DNA from: Blastocatellia bacterium
GTDB taxonomy: Bacteria > Acidobacteriota > Blastocatellia > UBA7656
Direction of reading: 5' to 3'
DNA length: 64,000 bases
Assembly: GCA_035275065.1 (NCBI GenBank)
Contig: DATENM010000087.1
Coordinates: 104,830-168,829 of the forward strand
Within the stretch, counting starts at the first letter, position 1, and each line of letters opens with the position of its first letter. Position numbers and translations under genes: made by a program. Below are positions 18,573-27,221 of the stretch, in pieces. The notes under the pieces were generated by a model, which did no database searches, was not told the origin of the DNA, and saw nothing but the letters and a program-made list of their open reading frames with translations.

Positions 18573-19169
18573 ATGGCAAAAGATTATTTCGTTCACGAAT
18601 CGAGTTATGTTGACGAGCCGTGCGAGATCGGCGAAGGCACGAAAATCTGGCACTTCTCGCACGTCATGAGCAATTCGCGCATTGGCCGTCGCTGCAACAT
18701 CGGCCAGAATGTCGTCATCTCGCCGCAGGTGACGATTGGCGACAACGTCAAGATTCAAAACAACGTCTCGGTCTACACCGGCGTCATTCTGGAAGACGAT
18801 GTCTTCTGCGGGCCTTCGATGGTTTTTACCAACGTCGTCAACCCGCGCAGCCACGTGTCGCGCAAAGACGAGTACCGCACGACGCTGGTCAAGCGCGGTG
18901 CTTCGATAGGCGCGAACGCGACGGTGGTTTGCGGCCACACCGTCGGGCGCTTTGCGTTCATCGGCGCGGGCGCGGTCGTCACCCGCGACGTGCCGGACTT
19001 TGCGTTGATCGTCGGCAACCCCGGACGCCTTGCCGGTTGGATGTGCCAGTGTGGCATCAAGCTGCCGCTCACGCGCGACGCACAAAAAGACGAAGCCGCA
19101 ACCTGCGCGGCTTGCGGCGCAGCTTATGCGAAGCGCGCCGGCATGGTCTCCGAAGCGTCAGGCGCGTAG
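18573..19169 (+). CDS. Left-handed beta-helix N-acetyltransferase, WbpD-like
   Basis: Acyl-CoA-dependent sugar N-acetyltransferase (198 aa), probably modifying a UDP-3-amino sugar for surface polysaccharide. Seen: hexapeptide repeats ([IV]-G-x4) from about residue 16 to 150, with the usual FTNVVNPRS loop and GAGAVVTRDVPDFALIVGNP, diagnostic of the WbpD/WlbB group. A C-terminal zinc-ribbon-like tail (CQCG ... CAAC) is also seen in members of this family. It starts directly after the oxidoreductase stop. A strong hairpin with T-run follows, so the transcript probably ends here. Confidence 0.92.
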   Translation: MAKDYFVHESSYVDEPCEIGEGTKIWHFSHVMSNSRIGRRCNIGQNVVISPQVTIGDNVKIQNNVSVYTGVILEDDVFCGPSMVFTNVVNPRSHVSRKDEYRTTLVKRGASIGANATVVCGHTVGRFAFIGAGAVVTRDVPDFALIVGNPGRLAGWMCQCGIKLPLTRDAQKDEAATCAACGAAYAKRAGMVSEASGA

Positions 19170-19218
19170 GTGATGGATTGAGTCATTTAAGGTGAGGTGA
19201 AAACAGGGGTGTAAGCGG

Positions 19219-19252
19219 CGAGGCTGTCATAGGCAGCCTCGCTTTATTTTTA
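19219..19252 (+). terminator. Rho-independent terminator after the sugar-modification pair
   Basis: GCGAGGCTG, a short loop and CAGCCTCGC form a 9-bp GC-rich stem followed by TTTATTTTTA. It lies 50 bases after the acetyltransferase stop and before the convergent small gene. Confidence 0.85.
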
Positions 19253-19255
19253 TGC

Positions 19256-19444
19256 TTACGCAGCGATGTGATCGTCGGTGATCGGCAGGCTGATCTGATT
19301 ATCGGGCGCGGGCCGCAGCTCGATTTTGATTTCGCGCTCGGCGCCGCATTCGTAACAGGTTTGCACCAATCGGTTATCCAGGGCGCGCGGGTGCGGAACG
19401 CCCCAGTAATGCGCGTGATTTCTCAAAAAAGCAAGTAGTGACAT
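19256..19444 (-). CDS. Small protein with CxxC motif, unknown function
   Basis: 62-aa protein on the minus strand. The ATG at 19444 has GAGGAG upstream, which supports translation; a longer version from 19498 is less likely. A basic, histidine-containing N-terminus (FLRNHAHYWGVPHP) precedes a single CYECG motif (half a zinc knuckle) and a strand-rich tail. It may bind a metal as a dimer; nothing more can be said. It converges on the acetyltransferase transcript. Confidence 0.6.
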   Translation of the reverse strand: MSLLAFLRNHAHYWGVPHPRALDNRLVQTCYECGAEREIKIELRPAPDNQISLPITDDHIAA

Positions 19445-19574
19445 CGTCTTCTCCTCAGTTGTTGAAAGAACCGCTTCGGGGTTTCTGTGCCCTCTCATTC
19501 ATGTTAGACGACGAATACAGGCCGATTGCTGCAAAAAATCTTGCAGCCCGGTGATTTTTTTTTAAGCAGCCGGC

Positions 19575-19928
19575 TCAAAGCAGGGTGTCGAGATTCTCAA
19601 CCGGGCGCGCCAGCACCGCTTTGTCGCCGCGCACGACGATGGGGCGCTGCATCAGGTCGGGGTGCGCGACCATCAGGCGGATCAACTCGTCATCTGACAC
19701 GTCGCGCTTGCCTAGCTCAAGCTCGCGATAAATCGTTTCGCCCTTGCGCAGCAGCTCGCGCGGCGGGATGCCGAGCTTATCAATCAGCGCGCGCAGTTCC
19801 GGCTCCGCAAGCGGCGTCTCGTAATAATTGACCGCCTCGAACTCGACGCCGCATTCTTTCAGGCGGCCCAGCGTCTTCCGGCAAGTCGTGCAGGTCGGCT
19901 TTTGATAGACCTTGATCTTATCGCTCAT
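19575..19928 (-). CDS. ArsC/Spx-family thioredoxin-fold protein
   Basis: 117-aa protein of the arsenate reductase (glutaredoxin-type)/Spx superfamily. Seen: VYQKPTCTTCRKTLG with a CxxC at the active site, a mid-region PPRELLRKGE (the ArsC-family L-x-R-x-x), and RPIVVRGDKAVLARP near the end, the substrate-site Arg segment of ArsC. The ArsC family often reduces arsenate with glutathione/glutaredoxin, but many members are of unknown role and no other ars gene is nearby. The ATG at 19928 is preceded by GGAGG. It is divergent from the nuclease gene at 20035. Confidence 0.85.
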   Translation of the reverse strand: MSDKIKVYQKPTCTTCRKTLGRLKECGVEFEAVNYYETPLAEPELRALIDKLGIPPRELLRKGETIYRELELGKRDVSDDELIRLMVAHPDLMQRPIVVRGDKAVLARPVENLDTLL

Positions 19929-20001
19929 CTCTTGCCTCCAGAGCGATTCTATCACAGCCACGCCGCGCCGCGCCGCGCCACATCCGTCTCCGCATATCTG
20001 A

Positions 20002-20007
20002 TATAAT
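20002..20007 (+). promoter_or_regulatory. -10 box TATAAT for the nuclease-ligA transcript
   Basis: A perfect TATAAT lies 28 bases before the TTG start of the beta-CASP nuclease, leaving room for a short leader with AAGGAG at 20023-20028. No good -35 hexamer is visible at 16-18 bases upstream. Confidence 0.5.
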
Positions 20008-20034
20008 ATTACTTCAAGCATGAAGGAGTAGATT

Positions 20035-21087
20035 TTGAAAGTCGTATACGATAGGGGAATTTATCTGCCTGAGATTGACCTGTGGATGGACGCGCGGCGG
20101 CGCTGCCAGTTATCGGTCATCTCGCACGGGCACGCCGATCACATTCAGCATCACCAGAGCATCATCGCCACGCCGGCGACGGCGCGCATCTTCGAGCACC
20201 GCATCAAGCGCACGGACGCCCTGCTGCTCGACTTTTATGAAACGCGCGACTTCGGCAACTTCAAGCTGACCTTTTACCCGGCGGGCCATGTTCTCGGCTC
20301 GGCGCAAACCTTGATCGAATACGATGGCGAGCGCATCGTCTACACCGGCGACTTCAAGCTGCGCACAGGGCTATCGTGCGAAGCGCCTGAGATCGTGCCG
20401 TGCGACACGCTGATCACCGAATGCACCTTCGGCCAACCGCACTTCGTCTTCCCAGACGACGCGCACGTCCACCGCTTGCTCTGCGAGCACGTAGACGAAG
20501 CCTTCAAAGCTGGCTTGCAGCCGGTGGTCTTCGGCTATTCGCTGGGCAAGAGCCAGGAGGCGCTGAAGATTCTGCTGCGCAGCGGCTATTCGGTCGCCGT
20601 GCATCATTCGATCATGGCCATCGTTGATATTTACCGCGAGATGGGAATTGAATTTGAAGGCGATTATCGCCCGCTCGATTGCAGCGACACGGACGGCCTG
20701 GTGGTGCTGGCGCCGCCGGGGGCGCGCAATGGCAGGGCGATGCAGTTGATCGAAAGGCCATACACCATCTACTTGAGCGGCTGGGGACTGGACGCGCGGG
20801 CGCGCTACCGTTATCAAACCGACGTGGTGCTGCCGCTGTCGGATCACGCGGGCTTTGACGACCTGGAACACTACGCCATTGCGTCGGGCGCAAAGAAAGT
20901 GTATACGCTTTACGGCGACCACACATTTGCGGCGCACCTGCGGCAGCAAGGTATTGACGCAGAGCATCTGCATCCGCTCCCGGTCATGCAGGCCGCGCCG
21001 CCGCGTAAGCCGTCAAGCAGCCGACGGCGCGTCAAAGACGAAGCGACAATGAGCCTGTTTGAGTGGATCGAAAGCGCCACGAGTTAA
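20035..21087 (+). CDS. Metallo-beta-lactamase/beta-CASP nuclease
   Basis: Zinc-dependent nuclease-like protein (350 aa) of the MBL/beta-CASP group (Artemis/SNM1 or CPSF-73/RNase J relatives). Seen: SHGHADH (metal motif), AGHVLGSAQ and VYTGDF, which are further metal-binding motifs, a beta-CASP-type insertion in the middle and a final SDHAGFDDL histidine. Similar proteins are often called mRNA 3'-end processing factors or ligase-associated exonucleases. It starts at a TTG with AAGGAG at proper spacing and is followed after six bases by ligA, so DNA end processing is a reasonable context-based role. Whether the substrate is DNA or RNA is not readable. Confidence 0.88.
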   Translation: MKVVYDRGIYLPEIDLWMDARRRCQLSVISHGHADHIQHHQSIIATPATARIFEHRIKRTDALLLDFYETRDFGNFKLTFYPAGHVLGSAQTLIEYDGERIVYTGDFKLRTGLSCEAPEIVPCDTLITECTFGQPHFVFPDDAHVHRLLCEHVDEAFKAGLQPVVFGYSLGKSQEALKILLRSGYSVAVHHSIMAIVDIYREMGIEFEGDYRPLDCSDTDGLVVLAPPGARNGRAMQLIERPYTIYLSGWGLDARARYRYQTDVVLPLSDHAGFDDLEHYAIASGAKKVYTLYGDHTFAAHLRQQGIDAEHLHPLPVMQAAPPRKPSSSRRRVKDEATMSLFEWIESATS

Positions 21088-21093
21088 GGTTGA

Positions 21094-23313
21094 ATGGCGA
21101 GCAAGAGAGCGAGCGCACAAGAAGAGATTAGGCGGTTGCGCGAACAGTTGCGCTATCACGACGAGCGCTACTACGTTCACAGCGACCCGGAGATCAGCGA
21201 TTACGAATACGACCAGTTGCTAAAGCGGCTCGGCGAGCTTGAGGCCGCGCACGCGGAACTGGTCACGCCCGATTCACCAACCCAACGCGTCGCGGGTCGT
21301 CCCGTCGAGAGCTTCGCGGAAATCCGCCACCGCGTGCCGATGCGCTCGCTCGACAACACCTATTCGGTCGAAGAGCTTAAAGAATGGGGCGCGCGGGCGC
21401 GGCGCGGCGCGGGGCGCGACGAGATCGAATACGTCGCCGAGCTGAAGATTGACGGCATCAGCATGTCTTTGCTCTACGAGCAGGGCGCACTGACGCGCGG
21501 GGTGACACGCGGCGATGGCGTCGTCGGCGATGACGTGACGCAGAACGTCCGCACCATCCGCTCGCTGCCGCTGCGACTGCGCCCCGAGGCTTTCGCGCCG
21601 CTTGAGCCGGACGAGCCAACGGCATCGCAAAAGCGCAAAGGCGCGGCGAGAGCTGCCGACCAGGCATCGCTGTTCGACTTTGGCGCGAGCCCCGGCGAGC
21701 CGCTTGCGGCGGGCGTGATGCCACAAGAGATCATCGTGCGCGGCGAAGTCTTTCTACCCAACGACGCCTTTCGCAAGCTCAACGACGAGCAGGCCGAGAA
21801 GGGCTTGCCGCTGTTCGCGAACCCGCGCAACGCGACGAGCGGCACGATGAAATCGCTCGACGCGCGCGTCGCCGCCGAACGCCGCCTCGACATCTTTTGC
21901 TATGACCTGTTGTTTGATGGCCGCAAGCCGTTCGCGACCCACTGGCAGGCGCTCGGTTGGTTGGCGCGCGCCGGCTTTAAGGTCAACCCGCTGCGTCGCC
22001 TCTGCCCATCCATCGAGGCGGTGATCGCCGAGATTGAAAAGTGGGGCGAGCAGCGTGACGCGCTCGGCTACGAGATTGACGGCGTCGTCATCAAGGTCAA
22101 CCGCGTAGACTTGCAGGAAGAGCTTGGCTCGACGGCGAAAGCGCCGCGCTGGGCCGTCGCCTACAAGTACCCGCCGCGCCAGGCGACGACCCGGCTCAAT
22201 GACATTACGGTGCAGGTCGGGCGCGTCGGCACGCTGACGCCCGTGGCCGAGCTCGAACCGGTGCTGCTCGCCGGCACCACTGTATCTCGTGCTTCGCTGC
22301 ACAACGAAGACAACATCAAGCGGCTCGGCGTGATGATCGGCGATTATGTCTTGATCGAAAAGAGCGGCGAGATCATTCCGCAGGTCATCAAGGTCATCGA
22401 ATCAAAACGCCAGGGCCGCAATCGTGAGCTGCGCGAATTCCGCATGCCGGCCACCTGCCCGGTTTGCAACGAGCCGGTGGTGCGCAGCGAAGGCGAAGCC
22501 GCGTGGCGCTGCGTCAACGCCGCTTGCCCCGCGCGGCTCAAGGCCGGATTGAAGCAGTTCGCTTCGCGCCGCGCCATGCGCATCGAAGGCTTGGGCGAAG
22601 CCTTGATCGATCAGCTCATCTCCGAAGGCACGAAGAAAGACAAGAAGGGCGAGACACTGTTCAACGAACAGGGCGAGCCTGAGAAGCGACCGCCGCTGGT
22701 GCGCGACTTCGCCGACCTATATCACCTTGAGAAGAACCGTGATGATTTGATCGCGCTCGAACGCTTCGGCGAAAAATCTGCCGACAATCTGCTGCGACAG
22801 ATCAGCGAGAGCCGCAACAACGATCTGGCGCGCTTGATCTACGGCCTGGGCATTCGCCACGTCGGCGAGCGCACGGCGCAGATTCTTGCCAACGAGTTTG
22901 CCTCGCTCGATGAAGTGATGAACGCCAGCCAGGAACGCCTGGCGAGCATCTTTGAGATCGGCCCGGTCGTCGCGGCGGCGATTGCCGAATGGTTCGCCGA
23001 GCCGCGCAACCGCGAATTGATCGCGCGCTTGAAAGCCGCCGGCGTCAAGCCCGCGCGCCAGCAACAAGACGCGCCGACGAATCGCCAGCTCGAAGGCAAA
23101 CAGTTTGTGCTGACCGGCAGGCTGACGCGCTTCACACGCGACGAGGCAAAGCAGATGATCGAGCAGCGCGGCGGGCGCGTCACCGGCTCTGTAACTAAGA
23201 AGACAGATTATGTGGTCGCCGGCGAAGACCCCGGCTCGAAGCTCGACCGCGCGGGTGAGCTTGGCATCAAGGTGCTGGACGAGCAAGCGCTGGTTGAACT
23301 GCTCGGCGGATAG
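21094..23313 (+). CDS. ligA: NAD-dependent DNA ligase LigA
   Basis: Seals nicks in duplex DNA during replication and repair using NAD+ (739 aa). Seen in order: domain Ia (YHDERYYVHSDPEISDYEYD), the adenylation motif ELKIDGISMSLLY with nucleophilic Lys118, OB fold, the four-cysteine zinc finger (CPVCNEP ... CVNAACPAR), helix-hairpin-helix repeats and a BRCT domain (GKQFVLTGRLTRFTRDEAK). About 45 extra residues between the TRGDG motif and IIVRGEVFLP (around residues 170-210, low-complexity and charged) lengthen it beyond the usual 670 aa. Six bases after the nuclease gene. Confidence 0.97.
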   Translation: MASKRASAQEEIRRLREQLRYHDERYYVHSDPEISDYEYDQLLKRLGELEAAHAELVTPDSPTQRVAGRPVESFAEIRHRVPMRSLDNTYSVEELKEWGARARRGAGRDEIEYVAELKIDGISMSLLYEQGALTRGVTRGDGVVGDDVTQNVRTIRSLPLRLRPEAFAPLEPDEPTASQKRKGAARAADQASLFDFGASPGEPLAAGVMPQEIIVRGEVFLPNDAFRKLNDEQAEKGLPLFANPRNATSGTMKSLDARVAAERRLDIFCYDLLFDGRKPFATHWQALGWLARAGFKVNPLRRLCPSIEAVIAEIEKWGEQRDALGYEIDGVVIKVNRVDLQEELGSTAKAPRWAVAYKYPPRQATTRLNDITVQVGRVGTLTPVAELEPVLLAGTTVSRASLHNEDNIKRLGVMIGDYVLIEKSGEIIPQVIKVIESKRQGRNRELREFRMPATCPVCNEPVVRSEGEAAWRCVNAACPARLKAGLKQFASRRAMRIEGLGEALIDQLISEGTKKDKKGETLFNEQGEPEKRPPLVRDFADLYHLEKNRDDLIALERFGEKSADNLLRQISESRNNDLARLIYGLGIRHVGERTAQILANEFASLDEVMNASQERLASIFEIGPVVAAAIAEWFAEPRNRELIARLKAAGVKPARQQQDAPTNRQLEGKQFVLTGRLTRFTRDEAKQMIEQRGGRVTGSVTKKTDYVVAGEDPGSKLDRAGELGIKVLDEQALVELLGG

Positions 23314-23337
23314 ATTGGAGGCGGCGGCGCGGCAAAG

Positions 23338-24414
23338 ATGGACGACGCTTATGAGGTGGAGCTCGACAACGTCACGCGGCGCTTTGGCGACCTGACGGCG
23401 GTTGACGCGGTAACCCTCGGCATCCGGCGCGGCGAATTCCTGACCCTGCTCGGCCCGTCGGGTTGCGGCAAGACGACGCTGCTTAGAATGATCGCCGGCT
23501 TTGCCATGCCCGACAGCGGGCGCGTGCGCCTGGGTGGGCGCGACGTTACTGACCTGCCGCCTTACCGTCGCGATGTGACCACGGTCTTCCAACAGTACGC
23601 CCTCTTCCCGCACATGAACGTCTTTGACAATGTGGCCTTCGGGCTGCAACGCCGGCGCGTGGCGAAAGATGAAATCCGCCGCCGCGCCCACGACGCTCTG
23701 GAGATGGTTCGCCTGAGCGGATTGGATGAGCGCACACCTGCCGAGCTGTCCGGCGGCCAACAGCAGCGCGTCGCGCTGGCCCGCGCGCTGGTGCTTGAGC
23801 CGCGCGTGCTGCTGCTCGATGAGCCGTTAGCGGCGCTCGATTTGAAACTGCGCAAACAGATGCAGCTTGAGCTGAAAGGCTTGCAGCGGCGACTCGGCAT
23901 CAGCTTTATCTACGTCACTCACGATCAAGAAGAAGCCCTGACGATGAGCGACCGCATCGTCGTGATGAATGCGGGACACGTCGAGCAGATCGGTCGCGCC
24001 GAAGAGATTTACGAGCGCCCCGTCAGCGAATTCGTCGCCGGCTTCATCGGCATCTCGAACATCATTGAAGGCACGGTCGCGGAAGTGCGCGACGGCCTTT
24101 CCATCGTCAACATCAATGATGCGCCGGTCACGGTTCAAGGTGACGAGGTGGCCGCGGGCGACCGCGTCCGCCTGATGGTGCGGCCTGAAAAGATCAAGCT
24201 GTCGAAGGATGGCGCAGCGGGCGCGCTCGGCGGGCGCATCGAGTCGGCGGTCTATCTCGGCGAAAGCACGCAATGGCGCGTCCTGCTAGACGGCGGGCAA
24301 GCCATCACCGCGCTTGAGCAGAATCAACAGCCGTTCGATTCTTCGCAGGCGCGCATCGGCCAATCGGTCGCGGTCAGTTGGGAACCGGCCAGCGCCGTGA
24401 TCCTTCGCGGCTGA
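23338..24414 (+). CDS. potA: Polyamine-type ABC transporter ATPase PotA
   Basis: ATP-binding subunit (358 aa) of a spermidine/putrescine-type importer at the inner membrane face. Seen: Walker A GPSGCGKTTLLRMIAG, Q-loop VFQQYALFPHMNVFDN, signature LSGGQQQRVALARALV, Walker B LLLDEPLAALD, the switch His in YVTHDQEEALTMSDR and a C-terminal TOBE domain (VRPEKIKL) typical of PotA. It starts 24 bases after ligA. The permease gene follows after an inverted repeat. Substrate by family only. Confidence 0.93.
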   Translation: MDDAYEVELDNVTRRFGDLTAVDAVTLGIRRGEFLTLLGPSGCGKTTLLRMIAGFAMPDSGRVRLGGRDVTDLPPYRRDVTTVFQQYALFPHMNVFDNVAFGLQRRRVAKDEIRRRAHDALEMVRLSGLDERTPAELSGGQQQRVALARALVLEPRVLLLDEPLAALDLKLRKQMQLELKGLQRRLGISFIYVTHDQEEALTMSDRIVVMNAGHVEQIGRAEEIYERPVSEFVAGFIGISNIIEGTVAEVRDGLSIVNINDAPVTVQGDEVAAGDRVRLMVRPEKIKLSKDGAAGALGGRIESAVYLGESTQWRVLLDGGQAITALEQNQQPFDSSQARIGQSVAVSWEPASAVILRG

Positions 24415-24448
24415 TGCGGTTGATGATGCGGTGTTCAATCGGGTGTAG

Positions 24449-24523
24449 CCTGGGAGCGCGGGCATCTTGCCCGCCCGTCTTGCGCATGCGCGAAGTTGCG
24501 GGCGAGACGCCCGCGCTCCCAGG
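24449..24523. repeat. GC-rich inverted repeat (GGGAGCGCGGGC type) between potA and potB
   Basis: CCTGGGAGCGCGGGCATCTT opens and a matching complement ending GCCCGCGCTCCCAGG closes a 75-base imperfect palindrome. The left arm starts 35 bases after potA and the right arm ends 17 bases before the potB ATG. No T-tract is present, so it is more likely a dispersed repeat than a terminator, though it could modulate potB. Confidence 0.8.
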
Positions 24524-24540
24524 CCATAGCAAATCGAAAA

Positions 24541-25401
24541 ATGCAATCGAACGCAACCAACACAAAACGGCGCGGCGGCTGGTTGATGCTGCCTGCCGCC
24601 GGCTGGCTGCTGCTGTTCTTGATTGCGCCGCTCGTCATCGTCGTGATCGTCAGCCTGGCGACGCGCGGCCCGTATGGCAAAACCATCTACGATTTGTCAC
24701 CTGCCAATTTCCTGCGCGCCATAGACCCGCTCTACCTGCGCGCTTACTGGCGCACGGTCTGGATCGCGACGGCAACGACGGCGCTCTGCCTGATTGCCAG
24801 TTACCCTGTGGCTTATTATCTGGCGTTGCGCGCCGGGCAGCGTTGGAAACGATTGCTGCTCGTGCTGACGGTGATTCCCTTCTGGACAAGTTTCTTGATT
24901 CGCACCTATGCATGGATGCTGTTGCTGCGCAGCGAAGGCGTCATCAATTCATTGCTGCTGCACGCGGGACTGATTCACGAGCCGCTGAAATTGCTATATA
25001 ACGACTTCGCGGTGCTGGTCGGGCAGGTCTATGGCGAGCTGCCGTTTATGATTCTGCCGATCTATGTGGCGCTCGAACGCCTGGACACACGTTTGCTCGA
25101 AGCGGCGCAAGACCTCGGCGCCAATCGCTTCTGGACATTTGTAAAAGTGACGCTGCCGCTGTCGCGCCCCGGACTTGTCGCAGGCATCGTGCTGGTCTTC
25201 ATCCCGTCGCTCGGCGCGTTCATCACGCCCGACCTGCTGGGCGGCGCCAAATCGATCATGGTCGGCAATCTGATTCAGAACCAGTTCGCGCAACTCAATC
25301 AACCGTTCGGCTCGGCGCTGTCGTTGCTGTTGACCGCTGCCGTCTTGCTGCTGCTCGCCATCGCCTTAAAAGCCGGCTTGAAAGCCGCCGAGCTTGCTTG
25401 A
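24541..25401 (+). CDS. potB: Polyamine-type ABC transporter permease PotB
   Basis: Inner-membrane permease (286 aa) paired with PotA. Seen: six hydrophobic helices, starting with LPAAGWLLLFLIAPLVIVV, and the EAA loop EAAQDLGANRFWTFVKVTLP that docks on the ATPase. The periplasmic segment between helices 1 and 2 is short, as in PotB. The ATG at 24541 is chosen; longer versions are encoded by the inverted repeat. No potC or potD (second permease, binding protein) follows, which is unusual for this four-gene system. Confidence 0.93.
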   Translation: MQSNATNTKRRGGWLMLPAAGWLLLFLIAPLVIVVIVSLATRGPYGKTIYDLSPANFLRAIDPLYLRAYWRTVWIATATTALCLIASYPVAYYLALRAGQRWKRLLLVLTVIPFWTSFLIRTYAWMLLLRSEGVINSLLLHAGLIHEPLKLLYNDFAVLVGQVYGELPFMILPIYVALERLDTRLLEAAQDLGANRFWTFVKVTLPLSRPGLVAGIVLVFIPSLGAFITPDLLGGAKSIMVGNLIQNQFAQLNQPFGSALSLLLTAAVLLLLAIALKAGLKAAELA

Positions 25402-25490
25402 GGCGCAAAGCGCCTGCGTGATGGCTGCCTTGAAAAGCTTGCCCGCTGATGGTTATCGTATAGGTTCAGATTAAGGACGGAAGCGCTTTA

Positions 25491-27221
25491 ATGAACATAC
25501 TCGGACTATCGGGACAGGAGCGCGACGCGGCGGCGGCGCTGGTGCGGAAGGGGCGCGTCGTTGCCGCCATCGAAGAAGAAAAACTGGCGCGCATTCGCCA
25601 CATCGGCATGAATTACGCCGGCGGCCTGCCGGAGCGCGCCATTCAGTTCTGCCTGGAGCGCGCCGGCATCACCTACGACCAGCTCGATTACATCGCCTAT
25701 TACCTCGAGCCTTATAAGCAGTTTCATCGAGAGATTGCTTTCAGCTCGACGCGCGCCACACATGCGCTCGACGCCGATGCCATCGAAGACTTCCCGCCTT
25801 ACTTCGTTGACAGTCTTAACGAGCTGAAGCAGCGGCTGCGCACTCGGCGGATGATCGAATCGCGCCTGTCCGCGAAAGGGAAGTTCATCGCCGTGCCGCA
25901 TCACCTGGCGCATGGCGCGAGCAGCTTCTACGCTTCCGGCTTTGAGCGAGCCGCTGTCATCTCCGCCGACCATCGCGGCGATATGACGACGACTGCCTTG
26001 ATGACCGGCACCGGCCACGAGCTGCGGCTCAACGCCGAAGCGCAATTCCCCAACTCGCTCGGCCTCGTCTATAACGCGGTCACCGCGGCGCTCGGCTTCG
26101 ATTACGAAGGCGACTGGCACAAGACCATGTGGCTGGCGCCGACCGGCGAGAATCGCTTCAATGATCTCTTCAACGATCTGCTCGCGGTTGACCCGAGCGG
26201 CCTGCCATTGCTCAACCAGGAGTTCTTCAGTATTGATGCGCGCGGCATCGCGGCGCTATCGGAAAAGTTTTTTGAGCGCGCCGGGATCAAGCCGCGGGCT
26301 CGAAACGAGGCGCTGACCGGCACCCATCGTGACCTTGCCGCCAGCCTGCAAGCGCGCCTCGAAGAGGCGCTCTGCGACATTGCCGCGCGCCATCGCGAGG
26401 CGACCGGCGAAGACAGTCTTTGTCTGGCGGGCGGCGTGGCGCTGAATAGCCTGGCCAACGCGGCGCTCGAACGCCGCGCCGGCTTCACGCGAATCTTCGT
26501 GCAGCCGGCGGCAGGCAACGCCGGCGCATCGCTGGGCGCGGCGCTTTACGTCCATCACCAGATGCTCGGCAATCGCGAGCGCCTCTACCGCATGGAGCAC
26601 GCTTTCCTAGGCCCGCAAACCACCGACGACGAGATCAAGAGTGTGCTGGATAACTGTAAGCTGGCTTACGAATACTTTCTGACCGAAGACAAGCTGATTG
26701 CCGAAGCCGCTCGCCTGCTGGCTCAAGGCCACATCACCGGCTGGTTTCGCGGCGCGATGGAGTTCGGGCCGCGGGCGCTGGGCGCGCGCAGCATTCTGGC
26801 GTCGCCGGTTTCCGAGATGATGCGCGACAACCTGAACGTCTACATCAAGCGCCGCGAAGATTATCGCCCGTTTTCGGCCTCCGTGCCGGAAGAGCGCGCC
26901 GCCGAATTCTTCGAGCCGAGCGCGCTGACCGAGTTCCTGCAAGGGATCAGCCGCATTCGCGAGGACAAGCGGGCGTTGATTCCCGCGGCGGTCTTCGGCA
27001 ACGACCTGGTGCGCGTCCACAGCGTCAATCGTAAGACCAACCCGGCGTTCTGGAAGCTGCTGACGAAGTTCGGCGAAGCGACGGGCGTGCCCGTCTTACT
27101 GAACACCTCATTCAACCTCTTCGGCGAGCCGGTGGTGTCAACGCCGCGCGAAGCCGTGCGCGGCTTTTATTGTTCCGGCATCGATTGCCTGACCATCGGC
27201 AATTTCCTGATCAAGAAATAA
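25491..27221 (+). CDS. NodU/CmcH-family carbamoyltransferase
   Basis: O-carbamoyltransferase (576 aa) using carbamoyl phosphate and ATP to decorate a sugar or a secondary metabolite. Seen: the start MNILGLSGQERDAAAAL, GKFIAVPHHLAHGASSF (conserved His pair of the N-terminal domain), LCLAGGVALNSLANA and the C-terminal FRGAMEFGPRALGARSILA signature. The ATP/metal stretch reads SADHRGDMTTT rather than the more usual D-G-x-G-E form. It overlaps the following epimerase gene by one base (TAATG), so a carbamoylated surface or exported glycan is likely; the acceptor is unknown. Confidence 0.9.
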   Translation: MNILGLSGQERDAAAALVRKGRVVAAIEEEKLARIRHIGMNYAGGLPERAIQFCLERAGITYDQLDYIAYYLEPYKQFHREIAFSSTRATHALDADAIEDFPPYFVDSLNELKQRLRTRRMIESRLSAKGKFIAVPHHLAHGASSFYASGFERAAVISADHRGDMTTTALMTGTGHELRLNAEAQFPNSLGLVYNAVTAALGFDYEGDWHKTMWLAPTGENRFNDLFNDLLAVDPSGLPLLNQEFFSIDARGIAALSEKFFERAGIKPRARNEALTGTHRDLAASLQARLEEALCDIAARHREATGEDSLCLAGGVALNSLANAALERRAGFTRIFVQPAAGNAGASLGAALYVHHQMLGNRERLYRMEHAFLGPQTTDDEIKSVLDNCKLAYEYFLTEDKLIAEAARLLAQGHITGWFRGAMEFGPRALGARSILASPVSEMMRDNLNVYIKRREDYRPFSASVPEERAAEFFEPSALTEFLQGISRIREDKRALIPAAVFGNDLVRVHSVNRKTNPAFWKLLTKFGEATGVPVLLNTSFNLFGEPVVSTPREAVRGFYCSGIDCLTIGNFLIKK

